The notes beneath the pieces are model-generated. The model was not told where the DNA came from. It saw only the letters and a program-made list of their open reading frames with translations, and did not search any database. The translations under genes and the position numbers were made by a program. Shown one piece after another: positions 34,358 to 42,256 of a stretch of 64,000 bases of DNA (within the stretch, counting starts at the first letter, position 1; every line of letters begins with the position of its first letter). Source of the stretch: Pygmaiobacter massiliensis (GTDB lineage Bacteria > Bacillota > Clostridia > Oscillospirales > Ruminococcaceae); contig JALFTI010000011.1 of the NCBI GenBank assembly GCA_022778585.1, positions 1-64,000 on the forward strand, given 5' to 3'.

Positions 34358-34951
34358 TTATTTTCCGCCGGTGCCGCCCTCTACCACGCCGTCCGAAGCA
34401 AGCACACTGCGAATGGTCAAAAAAAAGATCTTCACATCCAACCCAAAACTGCGGTGGGCGGCATAGTAGCCGTCCAGCCGGGCCTTTTCGGGAATGGGCA
34501 GCTCGTCCCGGCCGTTTATCTGGGCCCAGCCGGTCAGGCCCGGGGTAATATCGTTTGCGCCGTATTTGTCCCGTTCGGCAATCAGGTCGTACTGGTTCCA
34601 CAAGGCCGGGCGCGGGCCAATCAGGCTCATTTTGCCGGAAAGAATGTTGAATAGCTGCGGCAGTTCGTCCAGGCTGGTGCGGCGCAAAAAATGCCCGGCC
34701 GGGGTAATGGCACTGTCGGGGTTCTGCAAAAGGTGGGTGGGGACATCCTTGGGGGTTTCGGTGTACATGCTGCGGAATTTTAAAATATAAAAATGGGTTT
34801 TACCCTTGCCCACCCGCTTTTGTTTAAACAGCACCGGCCCCTTGCTGGAACATTTTACCCATAAGGCAAGCACCAGCAAAACAGGGCTTAATACCACAAT
34901 GGCGGCGGCGGAAAGCACAATGTCCAAAAATCGTTTCAAAAAAGGGTACAT
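34358..34951 (-). CDS. Initiating sugar-phosphate transferase (PglC/WcaJ-type)
   Basis: 197 residues, the size of minimal monotopic phosphoglycosyl transferases. One N-terminal membrane helix (about 9-29) precedes FKQKRVGKGKTHFYILKFRSM, the catalytic RRTSLDELPQLFNIL (Asp-Glu dyad) and the GPRPALW and PGLTGWAQINGR motifs. It transfers a sugar-1-phosphate to undecaprenyl phosphate to begin a surface glycan. ATG 34951 follows AAAGGAGG. Downstream of an epimerase/dehydratase, which could supply its UDP-sugar. Confidence 0.93.
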   Translation of the reverse strand: MYPFLKRFLDIVLSAAAIVVLSPVLLVLALWVKCSSKGPVLFKQKRVGKGKTHFYILKFRSMYTETPKDVPTHLLQNPDSAITPAGHFLRRTSLDELPQLFNILSGKMSLIGPRPALWNQYDLIAERDKYGANDITPGLTGWAQINGRDELPIPEKARLDGYYAAHRSFGLDVKIFFLTIRSVLASDGVVEGGTGGK

Positions 34952-35012
34952 GGCGGCCTCCTTTTGTTTGCCGTTATGGCGGCGGCTCATCAAAGCCGAA
35001 AAATTCCCTGCT

Positions 35013-35177
35013 TCAGCGCCCTTTGCTGTAAGCTTGCGCAAACCGCCCGCACACCTGTGCCAGAACCATGCCCGCAAGCACAAGCGTGATGAGTTTGAAC
35101 CACAACGGCCAGTGGAGGGCAACGCCAAAAATAAAAGTTACAACAAGTGCCCAAAAAACTGCATCCTGCTTTTTCAT
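35013..35177 (-). CDS. 54-aa membrane protein in the polysaccharide operon
   Basis: Found by reading the minus strand: ATG 35177 after GGGAGGAA, stop TGA at 35013. The product (MKKQDAVFWALVVTFIFGVA, then LHWPLWFKLITLVLAGMVLA) has two membrane helices and a basic tail. Its start overlaps the stop of the frame upstream as ATGA. It lies between the epimerase and the sugar transferase on the same strand, so it is likely an operon member. Function unknown. Confidence 0.7.
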   Translation of the reverse strand: MKKQDAVFWALVVTFIFGVALHWPLWFKLITLVLAGMVLAQVCGRFAQAYSKGR

Positions 35178-35353
35178 TGCAGATTCCTCCCATGAATCAT
35201 ATACGAAATAATATCCTGTAAAGGGGCCGGGGCTTTTGCCGCGGCGGGTTGATGTTTGGAATTTATGGCTGTTATTAGTGCTGCGATGGCGACAAGCGTT
35301 TTAATAACAAGCTCTATGATTTCCTGGGCGTCAGCCCTTTTTTGTTTTTGGGG
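35174..35353 (-). CDS. 59-codon open frame directly after the epimerase stop, no start codon
   Basis: In frame with the epimerase and immediately after its TGA, codons read AQEIIELVIKTLVAIAALITAIN then a Pro/Ala-rich linker and LQDIISYMIHGRNLQ, ending in a TGA that overlaps the next gene as ATGA. Composition looks like a real helix-plus-linker protein. There is no ATG, GTG or TTG upstream in frame. It may be a readthrough extension of the epimerase, or a small gene that has lost its start. Confidence 0.4.
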   Translation of the reverse strand, partial: PQKQKRADAQEIIELVIKTLVAIAALITAINSKHQPAAAKAPAPLQDIISYMIHGRNLQ

Positions 35354-37261
35354 TCAGCATTTGTGGTCGAAGGTGGGCACCATTTCGGCAATTTGGCGCA
35401 AAAGCGCCTCGCTGTCGTTGGAATAGGCGGTCTTTTTCAGCTGTTTCAGGTGCTCTTCAAAATTTTCCCGGTCCATGCGCAGCGGCGAGCCGATGAATAT
35501 TTTTTTGCTGGCGGTCTGGCGTACCCCTTCCTCGTCCATCAAAAGCTCCTCGTACATTTTTTCCCCGGGGCGCAGCCCGGTAAACACAATGTCAATGTCC
35601 CGGTAGGGAATAAAGCCCGCCAGTTTAATCAGGTTTTCGGCCAGGTCCAAAATGCGCACCGGCGAACCCATATCCAAAACATAAATGCTGCCGCTTTCGC
35701 CCAAAGCCGCGGCCTGCAAAACCAGGCTTACCGCTTCGGGAATGGTCATGAAATACCGCACAATGTTGGGGTCGGTTACGGTAAGGGGGCCGCCGGCGGC
35801 AATTTGTTCCTTAAAAAGCGGCAGCACCGAACCGTTGGAACCCAGCACATTGCCAAACCGCACCGCGCAAAAGCTGGTTTTGCTGGTGCGGGCAATGGTC
35901 TGCACAATCATTTCGCAAATGCGTTTGGTGGCGCCCATTACATTGGTGGGGTTTACAGCCTTGTCGGTGGAGATCAGCACAAAGCGCTCGGCGCCGTACT
36001 TTTCGGCCGAAATGGCCACATTGTAGGTGCCGAACACATTGTTTTTTACCGCCTCTTCGGGGCTTGTTTCCATAAGGGGTACATGCTTGTGGGCCGCCGC
36101 GTGGAAAATAAGCTGCGGGCGGTAGTGGCAAAACAGCAGGTCAATCTTGCGGCTGTCCCGCACCGATGCAATCTGCACCTGCAAATCCAGCTTATCGCCA
36201 TACTGGCGGATCAATTCCTGCTGAATGGCATAGGCATTGTTTTCGTAAATGTCCACAATGATCAGCCTTTTGGGGCCGGCCGCGGCAATTTGGCGGCAAA
36301 GTTCGCTGCCAATGGAACCGCCCCCGCCGGTTACCATAACCACCTTGTCCCGAATGAGGGTATTGGAAGCGGTCATCTCAATCACATCCCGCCCCAAAAG
36401 CTCCTCCACCTTCACATCCCGAATGCGGGAAGAAAGGTCCTTGCCGTCGGAAATCAGCTTTACAATGTCCGGCAGGGTGCGCAAACTGCAGTTGGTTTTG
36501 GAGCAGATGCCCAAAATGCGGTGTTTGTCCTCGTCCGAAAGGGTGGGAATACAGATCAGGATGGTTTCAATTTCGCACTGGCGCACCAGCTGCGGAATAT
36601 CGGCGGTGGTACCCAAAATTTCAATGCCCAAAATGGAGCGGCCCACCTTTTGGGGGTTATCGTCCACCGCACAGATCACATTCATATCGCTCGACGGATT
36701 GCGGTTCAGCTCGTGCAGCAGGGTGCCGGCAGCATCGCCCGCGCCCACCAGCATAACCCGGCGGCGCTTTTGGCCGGCAGATTTTATTTTGGTGTTGCGG
36801 TACATGCGGTAGGTCAGCCGGGCCACCAGCGTAAAGGCGGTGGCGAACATGGCGCTCATTAAATAAACGGCAAACGGAATGCGCTGTTCGGTAAACAATA
36901 TTTGGGTACCCACCACAAAGGCCATTACCGCCAGAATGGACGCCACGCAAAAGCGGAAAAATTCCACCACCTCGGCGTACCGCCAAAGGCTGTCGTACAT
37001 GCCCATAAAGGCGTATACAATGACATAGCAGCACACAAAAAATACGCAGCTTGCCACCATAAGGCTTTTGTATTCCCGAAACGGGTCGCTGCTTTGTACC
37101 TCGGCAGTGTTTACAATGGTTTTAAACAGGTCGCTGCCCTGCAGCACCAGCACCCAGGTGGCCACATACGAACAGGACACCACCACAATGTCAAACAAGG
37201 CCAGCACAAGGCGGCGAAACCGCTTGAGCAGCTTTATGAAAGTTTCAAGGGCTTTCGCCAT
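35354..37261 (-). CDS. Membrane nucleoside-diphosphate-sugar epimerase/dehydratase (CapD/FlaA1/PglF-like)
   Basis: 635 residues. Four N-terminal membrane helices (about 15-130) are followed by a CoA-binding-like domain (RRRVMLVGAGDAAGTLLHEL) and a C-terminal SDR domain with VVMVTGGGGSIGSEL (cofactor loop), AAHKHVPLMETSPEEAV, FVLISTDKAVNPTNVMGATKR (the usual Tyr is replaced by Met) and RFGNVLGSNGSV. PglF-type 4,6-dehydratases have that Tyr-to-Met replacement. It likely makes a UDP-4-keto-6-deoxy amino sugar for the transferase downstream. ATG 37261 has only a weak ribosome site. Confidence 0.92.
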   Translation of the reverse strand: MAKALETFIKLLKRFRRLVLALFDIVVVSCSYVATWVLVLQGSDLFKTIVNTAEVQSSDPFREYKSLMVASCVFFVCCYVIVYAFMGMYDSLWRYAEVVEFFRFCVASILAVMAFVVGTQILFTEQRIPFAVYLMSAMFATAFTLVARLTYRMYRNTKIKSAGQKRRRVMLVGAGDAAGTLLHELNRNPSSDMNVICAVDDNPQKVGRSILGIEILGTTADIPQLVRQCEIETILICIPTLSDEDKHRILGICSKTNCSLRTLPDIVKLISDGKDLSSRIRDVKVEELLGRDVIEMTASNTLIRDKVVMVTGGGGSIGSELCRQIAAAGPKRLIIVDIYENNAYAIQQELIRQYGDKLDLQVQIASVRDSRKIDLLFCHYRPQLIFHAAAHKHVPLMETSPEEAVKNNVFGTYNVAISAEKYGAERFVLISTDKAVNPTNVMGATKRICEMIVQTIARTSKTSFCAVRFGNVLGSNGSVLPLFKEQIAAGGPLTVTDPNIVRYFMTIPEAVSLVLQAAALGESGSIYVLDMGSPVRILDLAENLIKLAGFIPYRDIDIVFTGLRPGEKMYEELLMDEEGVRQTASKKIFIGSPLRMDRENFEEHLKQLKKTAYSNDSEALLRQIAEMVPTFDHKC

Positions 37262-37423
37262 CAGATCACCAGTTTTCGTAAAGTTGCTGCCGCGAAAAAA
37301 TGCGGCATACAGTACATTTATTTTACAACATATCGGCCCAATTGGCAAATGGTTCCTTACAACAGATTTAATTTACAAAGCACAAGCCCATAATCACAAT
37401 ATAGTATCGTAGTTTTCATAAAA

Positions 37424-37466
37424 AATAACCCACATTTGTTTTTTCAATGTGGGTTATTCTATTTTA
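37424..37466 (-). terminator. Terminator after the XRE regulator gene
   Basis: AATAACCCACATT pairs with AATGTGGGTTATT, with T-rich flanks on both sides. Confidence 0.85.
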
Positions 37467-37580
37467 AATTGTTTTTTCAATATATAAAACAGCAGAAAGT
37501 ATAAGTTTTGTTCTGTGACATTAAAGTGTAAGAACTGTCTTAAAATCCTTGTTGTTTACATTTCTAAAAGTGCGCAGAAA

Positions 37581-37982
37581 TTAACCAAATTTTTCTTCCA
37601 ATATACATCGAACACTATCAGGAAGTCGAATACCAAGTTCTTTGCTTTTATTGTAAATCTCTTCCATTAGTTTTTCATCAATATCCGATATTTTGGGCGT
37701 AGTTTTATTTTCTTCAAAATACGACAGTAGAGAGTACATGATACTTTTCTCTGACCGATTCAGAGACGAAATATCTATATATTCTTTTTCATTTAGTTCT
37801 AACAAGTAATCGACCGATACTTTGAATAGTTTAGACAATTCCATAAGATATTGGGCGGACGGTATACTTATCCCCATCTCCCATGCATTGATAGCTGAAC
37901 GGGATAAATCAAGCTTTTTTGCTAATGCGGATTGTGTAAAATTATTTTTCTCACGCATCTCTTTCATACGATCACCAATCAA
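37581..37982 (-). CDS. XRE-family transcriptional regulator
   Basis: About 133 residues. The helix-turn-helix is clear: RMKEMREKNNFTQSALAKKLDLSRSAINAWEMGISIPSAQYLMELSKLFKVSVDYLL. The C-terminal region (about 75-133) is charged and may sense or dimerise. TTG 37982 has GGAGGGG seven bases upstream; ATGs at 37988 and 37997 are alternatives. The gene is AT-rich compared with its neighbours and divergent from the 116-aa unknown protein, suggesting a transferred regulator-target pair. Confidence 0.85.
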   Translation of the reverse strand: MIGDRMKEMREKNNFTQSALAKKLDLSRSAINAWEMGISIPSAQYLMELSKLFKVSVDYLLELNEKEYIDISSLNRSEKSIMYSLLSYFEENKTTPKISDIDEKLMEEIYNKSKELGIRLPDSVRCILEEKFG

Positions 37983-38088
37983 TACCATCCCCTCCATTAC
38001 ACTGCCTATTGTAACTATAAATACATTCATGTTTATGATTTAAAATCAAGGGAAGGGATGGTAAGTAATACTCTTATTAAAAAGTGAA

Positions 38089-38107
38089 GATATTCTTATA
38101 AAATATC
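38089..38107. promoter_or_regulatory. Inverted repeat in the XRE/unknown divergent promoter
   Basis: GATATT and AATATC flank seven bases, overlapping an AT-rich TTATAAAAT -10-like stretch. A plausible XRE operator. Confidence 0.45.
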
Positions 38108-38155
38108 GAGGATTTTATACCTCAAAAAGCGAATAAAATCTGAAGGAGGATGGAA

Positions 38156-38506
38156 ATGGCTAGTGCAAAAGATCAGGTTATAAAAGGGGACTATTTAGGC
38201 CCATATTGCTGCTCTGACTTTAACAATTATTTATATATAAATTTTAAAGAGACGAAAATTCCGATAACGAAGGAAACAGTACAGGATTATGAAGTAATCA
38301 GTGAAGAAAGATCAAAGAGCGCTACAAGCGCTGTACTTCGAGCTGGAATGGGGGCTGTCCTTCTTGGACCCGCCGGACTTTCGGCAGGAGTCACTGCAAA
38401 AAATAAGGGGATTTACTTGATTGCTATTGAGTTTAAAAGTGGAAAAAGATCTATCATAGAGATTGGGCAAAAATATTACAAGATATTTATTAAAGGAATG
38501 TTTTAA
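38156..38506 (+). CDS. Conserved small protein of unknown function
   Basis: 116 residues from ATG 38156, six bases after GAAGGAGG. An N-terminal region (KGDYLGPYCCSDFNNYLYINFKETKIPITKETVQDYEVISEE) leads to a glycine-rich hydrophobic hairpin (SAVLRAGMGAVLLGPAGLSAGVTAKNKG, about 60-87) and a beta-rich end (YLIAIEFKSGKRSIIEI). The hairpin may insert into membranes. AT-rich codons. No function recognised; the XRE gene across the promoter probably regulates it. Confidence 0.65.
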   Translation: MASAKDQVIKGDYLGPYCCSDFNNYLYINFKETKIPITKETVQDYEVISEERSKSATSAVLRAGMGAVLLGPAGLSAGVTAKNKGIYLIAIEFKSGKRSIIEIGQKYYKIFIKGMF

Positions 38507-38512
38507 ATAATG

Positions 38513-38555
38513 AAATGCTGGTGGACAATTTTTCAGTCAGCATTTTTGCTTTTTA
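38513..38555 (+). terminator. Terminator of the 116-aa protein gene
   Basis: AAATGCTG and CAGCATTT form the stem, followed by TTGCTTTTT. A second hairpin (AGCAGCAGCA/TGCTGCTGCT) with TTTTT lies at about 38600-38641. Confidence 0.8.
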
Positions 38556-38960
38556 TTTTACGAATGAAAGCTGCAACCGGGCAACGACGGCGTTTGAAAA
38601 AAAGCAGCAGCACTTTGCCTTACAAAATGCTGCTGCTTTTTGTTTTATATAAAAATAAAGCTGTATTATAACAATACCGGGTGCAAAAATTTGCCCAAAA
38701 TAAGGGGCTTTTGCCGCTTTGGCCTGGCCGATGATAAAAAAGAGAAAATGCCCCCAATGCGCTGAAAGCGGCAAACGCCGGCTTTGGGGCGCTTTGGCTT
38801 TTGCGGCGCCGGTACAAAGGGGGCCGGCTAAAAGGTGTCAGCGCAAAATTGGGCCTTGGCGTTTTTGCAGTATGCCGGCCCATTGCAGCGGCTTATTTTT
38901 GCAAAACGCCGCTTTTGGCGGTTTGCAAAGGCTTTTGCCGCAAAAGCAACCGCCGGGTTA

Positions 38961-39509
38961 TCAAATGGATTGCCCCAGCCGGAAGGCTTTTTGCAGCTCT
39001 TCCTTACCTTCCATATCTCCCACAAAATAGTTGCCGCCGGCCAAAACCGCACCAAGGTTTTTCCACTGCAAATGTTCTGCCAGGTGGTTATAGTACAGCA
39101 GTATATCGTCAAAGCCGTGCCCTTCGGCCGCCATTAAAAGCGCGCAGCAGCGGCCGTGCCCGCGCAGAAGGTTTTCGTCCCCTTCTTCCAGGGCAAACAG
39201 CCGGTCAATGGCGGTACGCAGCTGGCCGCTCATGTTCCAGTAGTAAAGCGGCGATGCCAGCACCACGACATCGCATTCTTTTACGGCCGGGTAAATTTGG
39301 GCCATGTCGTCCTGCTGCACACAAGGGCAGGGCCGGCTGTTTTGCCCGCCAAAACAGCCCTTGCAGCCGTTTATCTGCATGCCGTCCAAAAAAAACTCGG
39401 TTACGGTGTTGCCGGCGCTTTCGGCGCCTTCCCGAAACGCTTTCACCAGGGCGGCAGTATTTCCGTTTTTACGAGGGCTGCCGTTTAATACCACAATTTT
39501 TTTGCTCAT
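38961..39509 (-). CDS. NADPH-dependent FMN reductase/flavodoxin-fold protein
   Basis: 182 residues, ATG 39509. The phosphate-binding loop NGSPRKNGNTAALVKAF, a Cys-rich insert NGCKGCFGGQNSRPCPC and the flavin loop SPLYYWNMSGQLRTAIDRLF mark the iron-sulfur flavoprotein/FMN reductase family. It probably reduces quinones or other acceptors. It is 16 bases downstream of a related but broken gene and divergent from an HxlR regulator, an arrangement typical of redox-stress loci. Confidence 0.88.
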   Translation of the reverse strand: MSKKIVVLNGSPRKNGNTAALVKAFREGAESAGNTVTEFFLDGMQINGCKGCFGGQNSRPCPCVQQDDMAQIYPAVKECDVVVLASPLYYWNMSGQLRTAIDRLFALEEGDENLLRGHGRCCALLMAAEGHGFDDILLYYNHLAEHLQWKNLGAVLAGGNYFVGDMEGKEELQKAFRLGQSI

Positions 39510-39525
39510 TTGTAACCCCTCTTTC

Positions 39526-40072
39526 TTACATTTTTTCTGCACAGGCGGCCGCCTGTGCAGAGTCGTCGGTTTCATCCATCTCTTCCGCGTGCAGCACGCC
39601 CGGCACCAGCACTCAGCCCACCATCCTCCAGCCGGCTGGTGCGGCTGTGCGCTCTATGGGAATGCACACGCCGTCAAATACCGTAAGGCCGTTTTCCGCG
39701 CAGCAGGCAATCAGCGCACATTCTTTATCTGCAATTTTTTTGGCGCCCGCCACCATGGCGTAAATACGGTCTATTCCCCCTTTTATTTGGGCAGAAATGG
39801 AATACCAGTAAACCGGCATGGTGAAAACCACCACATCGGCCGCTAAAATAGCCGGGGCTATCTGGTTAAAAGCGTCATCAAAAGAACAGGCCTTGCCCGT
39901 TTGGCAGCAGGTTTCGCAGGCATGGCAGCCGCCAATTTTCATCATGGCGGCGTCAAAACGGGTTACCGTATGCCCTTTGGCCTGGGCCGCCTTAATAAAT
40001 GCCTGCGTCATGGCAAAGCTGTTTTGTATTTTTTCGGGGGCTTGCGGTAAGAACCACAACCTTTTTTCCCAT
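39526..40072 (-). pseudogene. Second FMN reductase/flavodoxin-fold gene, frameshift plus nonsense
   Basis: ATG 40072 (GGAGGAG upstream) encodes MGKKVVVLTASPRKNT, then a run of four A near 40022-40025 shifts the frame; with three A it would read NSFAMTQAFIKAAQAKGHTV. The body has GGCHACETCCQTGKACSFDD and MPVYWYSISAQIKGGIDRIY. A TGA at 39613-39615 interrupts WRMVG*VLVPGVL; the same frame runs on to TAA at 39528. Two lesions suggest a decayed paralogue of its neighbour. Confidence 0.85.
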
Positions 40073-40215
40073 TTTAATCTCCTCCCTTTTGGTGTAATTG
40101 ACTTTGGCTGATGCCTACAGTAAAATTATAGCAAGTATGGGTATACAAACAAGTACGCACATAAAGGTGCAATACTTACTTATTGGTTTTATACTTACAA
40201 AAAGGAGAGTACAAC
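40073..40215. promoter_or_regulatory. HxlR/flavodoxin divergent control region
   Basis: Contains GTAT-GGGT-ATAC, an AAGTAC near 40154 and a direct repeat of ATACTTAC (about 40170 and 40190). HxlR proteins bind such AAGTA/TACTT motifs. Confidence 0.5.
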
Positions 40216-40548
40216 ATGCAAGAGCGCTGCATTGCGAAGGAAACCCTTGGCACCACCGGGTTCAGCTACACCCTTTCGCTGATTAACGGCAAGTATAAAA
40301 TGACCATTCTGTATACCTTAATGGAATTTGGCGTGGTGCGCTTTAATGAGATGAAAAAGTATATTGGGGGCATTTCGTATAAAACTTTAAGCGCAACCTT
40401 AAAGGAGCTGGAAGCCGATCAGCTGATCCACCGGGAGGAATATCCGCAGATTCCCCCCAAGGTGGAATACAGCCTGACGGCAAGGGGCCAATCGCTGATT
40501 CCCATTTTGGACGCCATGTGCGAATGGGGCGAGCAAAACCGGTTATAA
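40216..40548 (+). CDS. HxlR-family transcriptional regulator
   Basis: 110 residues, ATG 40216 after AAAGGAGAG. The winged helix is typical: GKYKMTILYTLMEFGVVRFNEMKKYIGGISYKTLSATLKELEADQLIHREEYPQIPPKVEYSLTARGQSL. HxlR/YodB regulators often sense electrophiles or oxidants through a Cys; here the first Cys is at residue 5 (MQERC). It is divergent from the flavodoxin-like genes, which are its likely targets. Confidence 0.92.
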   Translation: MQERCIAKETLGTTGFSYTLSLINGKYKMTILYTLMEFGVVRFNEMKKYIGGISYKTLSATLKELEADQLIHREEYPQIPPKVEYSLTARGQSLIPILDAMCEWGEQNRL

Positions 40549-40768
40549 AAAGCGGCCCGCAACCTCCCGTTTTGTTTTGGGCAAAAGCCTTTGCAAAAGG
40601 GCAGCCCGCTTATGGCAGCAAAGCCGGCAGGGCAGGGAAGGCTTTGGCCGAAAGGCGCTTTCTTAGCAGGCAAAAACGCCGTGTTCTTTTAAAAAAAGAA
40701 CACGGCGTTTTTTGCGTTTGGGGCAAAGGGCGGCGTTTAAACCGGTGCGGGTGCCGGCGGCAAAAACA

Positions 40769-42244
40769 TTACAAAATAATGCAAATAAGCCCCTGGCAGC
40801 CCTCGTTAATTACCCGCTCCAGCGTTTCCTGCAGTTTCAGCCTTGCTTCCTGCGGCATGTGCAGAAGCTTGCCCTGCAGCCCTTCGTTTACCAGTTCGTG
40901 CAGGCTTTTGCCAAAAATGTTCGACTCCCAAATGCGAATCGGGTCTTCCTCAAAATCATCCAGAAGGCTGCGCACCAAATCTTCCGATTGCTTTTCGCTG
41001 CCCACAATGGGGCTCAGTTCGGTGGTAATGTTGGTTTTCAGCATTTGAATGGAGGGGGCGCTGGCCCGCAGGCGTACCCCGTACCGGCCGGCCTGCTTTA
41101 CAATTTGGGGTTCTTCCAGCTTCAATTCGTCAATGGTGGGCATAACAATGCCGTAACCGGTGGCTTCCACCTGCTGCATGGCGTCGCGGAATTTTTCGTA
41201 TTCGCGCTTGGCCTGGGCCAGTTCCAGCACGCAGGGCAGCAGGCTGGCTTCGTCTTGTACCGCAAGGCCGGTGGTTTCGGCCAAAACCCGGTAAAACTGC
41301 TGCGGCTGCAAACAAACCTCTACCTTTGCCGTGCCGCAGGAAAGGTCGGCCGCAGTGACCTGCGCGCCGGTAATGTACGCACTTTCCGGCAGGCTGGCGC
41401 TTTGCAGGTCCCGCACCCGGCCCACCCGGTCGGCAAAGCTGCGCACCGCGGCGTATACATCCTGCCGCAGCCAGTGGTCCGGCTGCAGCATGGTAACCCA
41501 GCGGGGCATATAAAAGCTAAGCTCGGTAAGCGGAAATTCGTACAGCACGCTGCGCATAATGGCCAGAATATCCTGGGAGTCAAGCTCCGGGCAGCTTACC
41601 GGCAAAACCGGCACGCCATACTGGCCGGAAAGCTTTTGGGAAAGCTCCACACTTTGGCTTGCCTTGGGCGAAACACAGTTTAAAAGCACTGCAAACGGCT
41701 TGCCCGAAGCCTTCATTTCGCCAATTACCCGGCTTTCCGCCTCTTCGTAGGCGGCGCGGGGCAGGTCGCTTATGCTGCCGTCGGTGGTAATGCACAGCCC
41801 AATGGTGGCGTGTTCGGTAATTACCCGGCGGGTGCCGGTTTCGGCAGCCACCTCAAACGGCACCGCTTTGTCGTACCAGGGGCTTTTTACCATGCGGGGC
41901 TGCTCATCCTCCTGGGTGCCCATGGCCCCTTTTACCAGGTAACCCACACAGTCTACCAGCCGGGTTCTAAAACTTACATTCTCCCCAAGGTCAATCTGCA
42001 CGGCCTGTTCGGGCACAAATTTGGGTTCGGTGGTCATAACGGTGCGCCCCGCTGCCGATTGCGGCAGCTCATCCAGCGCGCGCTTGCGGGCGGTTTCGTC
42101 CTTTATGGTGGGCAGCACCAGCGTTTCCATAAACCGCTTAATAAAGGTGCTTTTGCCGGTGCGCACCGGGCCCACCACTCCAATATATACCTCGCCCCCC
42201 GTGCGGCGGGCAAGGTCCTGATAAATTTGGGTGTTCTGTTCCAT
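40769..42244 (-). CDS. spoIVA: Stage IV sporulation protein A (spore coat ATPase)
   Basis: 491 residues, full length. The Walker A GPVRTGKSTFIKRF (25-38) lies in the expected place, followed by the conserved DGSISDLPRAAYEEAESRVIGEMK region and the C-terminal IWESNIFGKSLHELVNEGLQGKLLHMP. SpoIVA polymerises on the forespore outer membrane and anchors the coat. It is downstream of sipL, its partner in clostridia, with 12 bases between them, so the two are co-transcribed. Shows that the organism forms, or recently formed, endospores. Confidence 0.97.
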   Translation of the reverse strand: MEQNTQIYQDLARRTGGEVYIGVVGPVRTGKSTFIKRFMETLVLPTIKDETARKRALDELPQSAAGRTVMTTEPKFVPEQAVQIDLGENVSFRTRLVDCVGYLVKGAMGTQEDEQPRMVKSPWYDKAVPFEVAAETGTRRVITEHATIGLCITTDGSISDLPRAAYEEAESRVIGEMKASGKPFAVLLNCVSPKASQSVELSQKLSGQYGVPVLPVSCPELDSQDILAIMRSVLYEFPLTELSFYMPRWVTMLQPDHWLRQDVYAAVRSFADRVGRVRDLQSASLPESAYITGAQVTAADLSCGTAKVEVCLQPQQFYRVLAETTGLAVQDEASLLPCVLELAQAKREYEKFRDAMQQVEATGYGIVMPTIDELKLEEPQIVKQAGRYGVRLRASAPSIQMLKTNITTELSPIVGSEKQSEDLVRSLLDDFEEDPIRIWESNIFGKSLHELVNEGLQGKLLHMPQEARLKLQETLERVINEGCQGLICIIL

Positions 42245-42256
42245 ACCTCTGCCTCC

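Noticed and set aside
35342..36862. Plus-strand open frame of 506 codons
   Set aside because: Antisense shadow of the epimerase/dehydratase, whose motifs are intact on the minus strand; its own translation has no recognisable domain.
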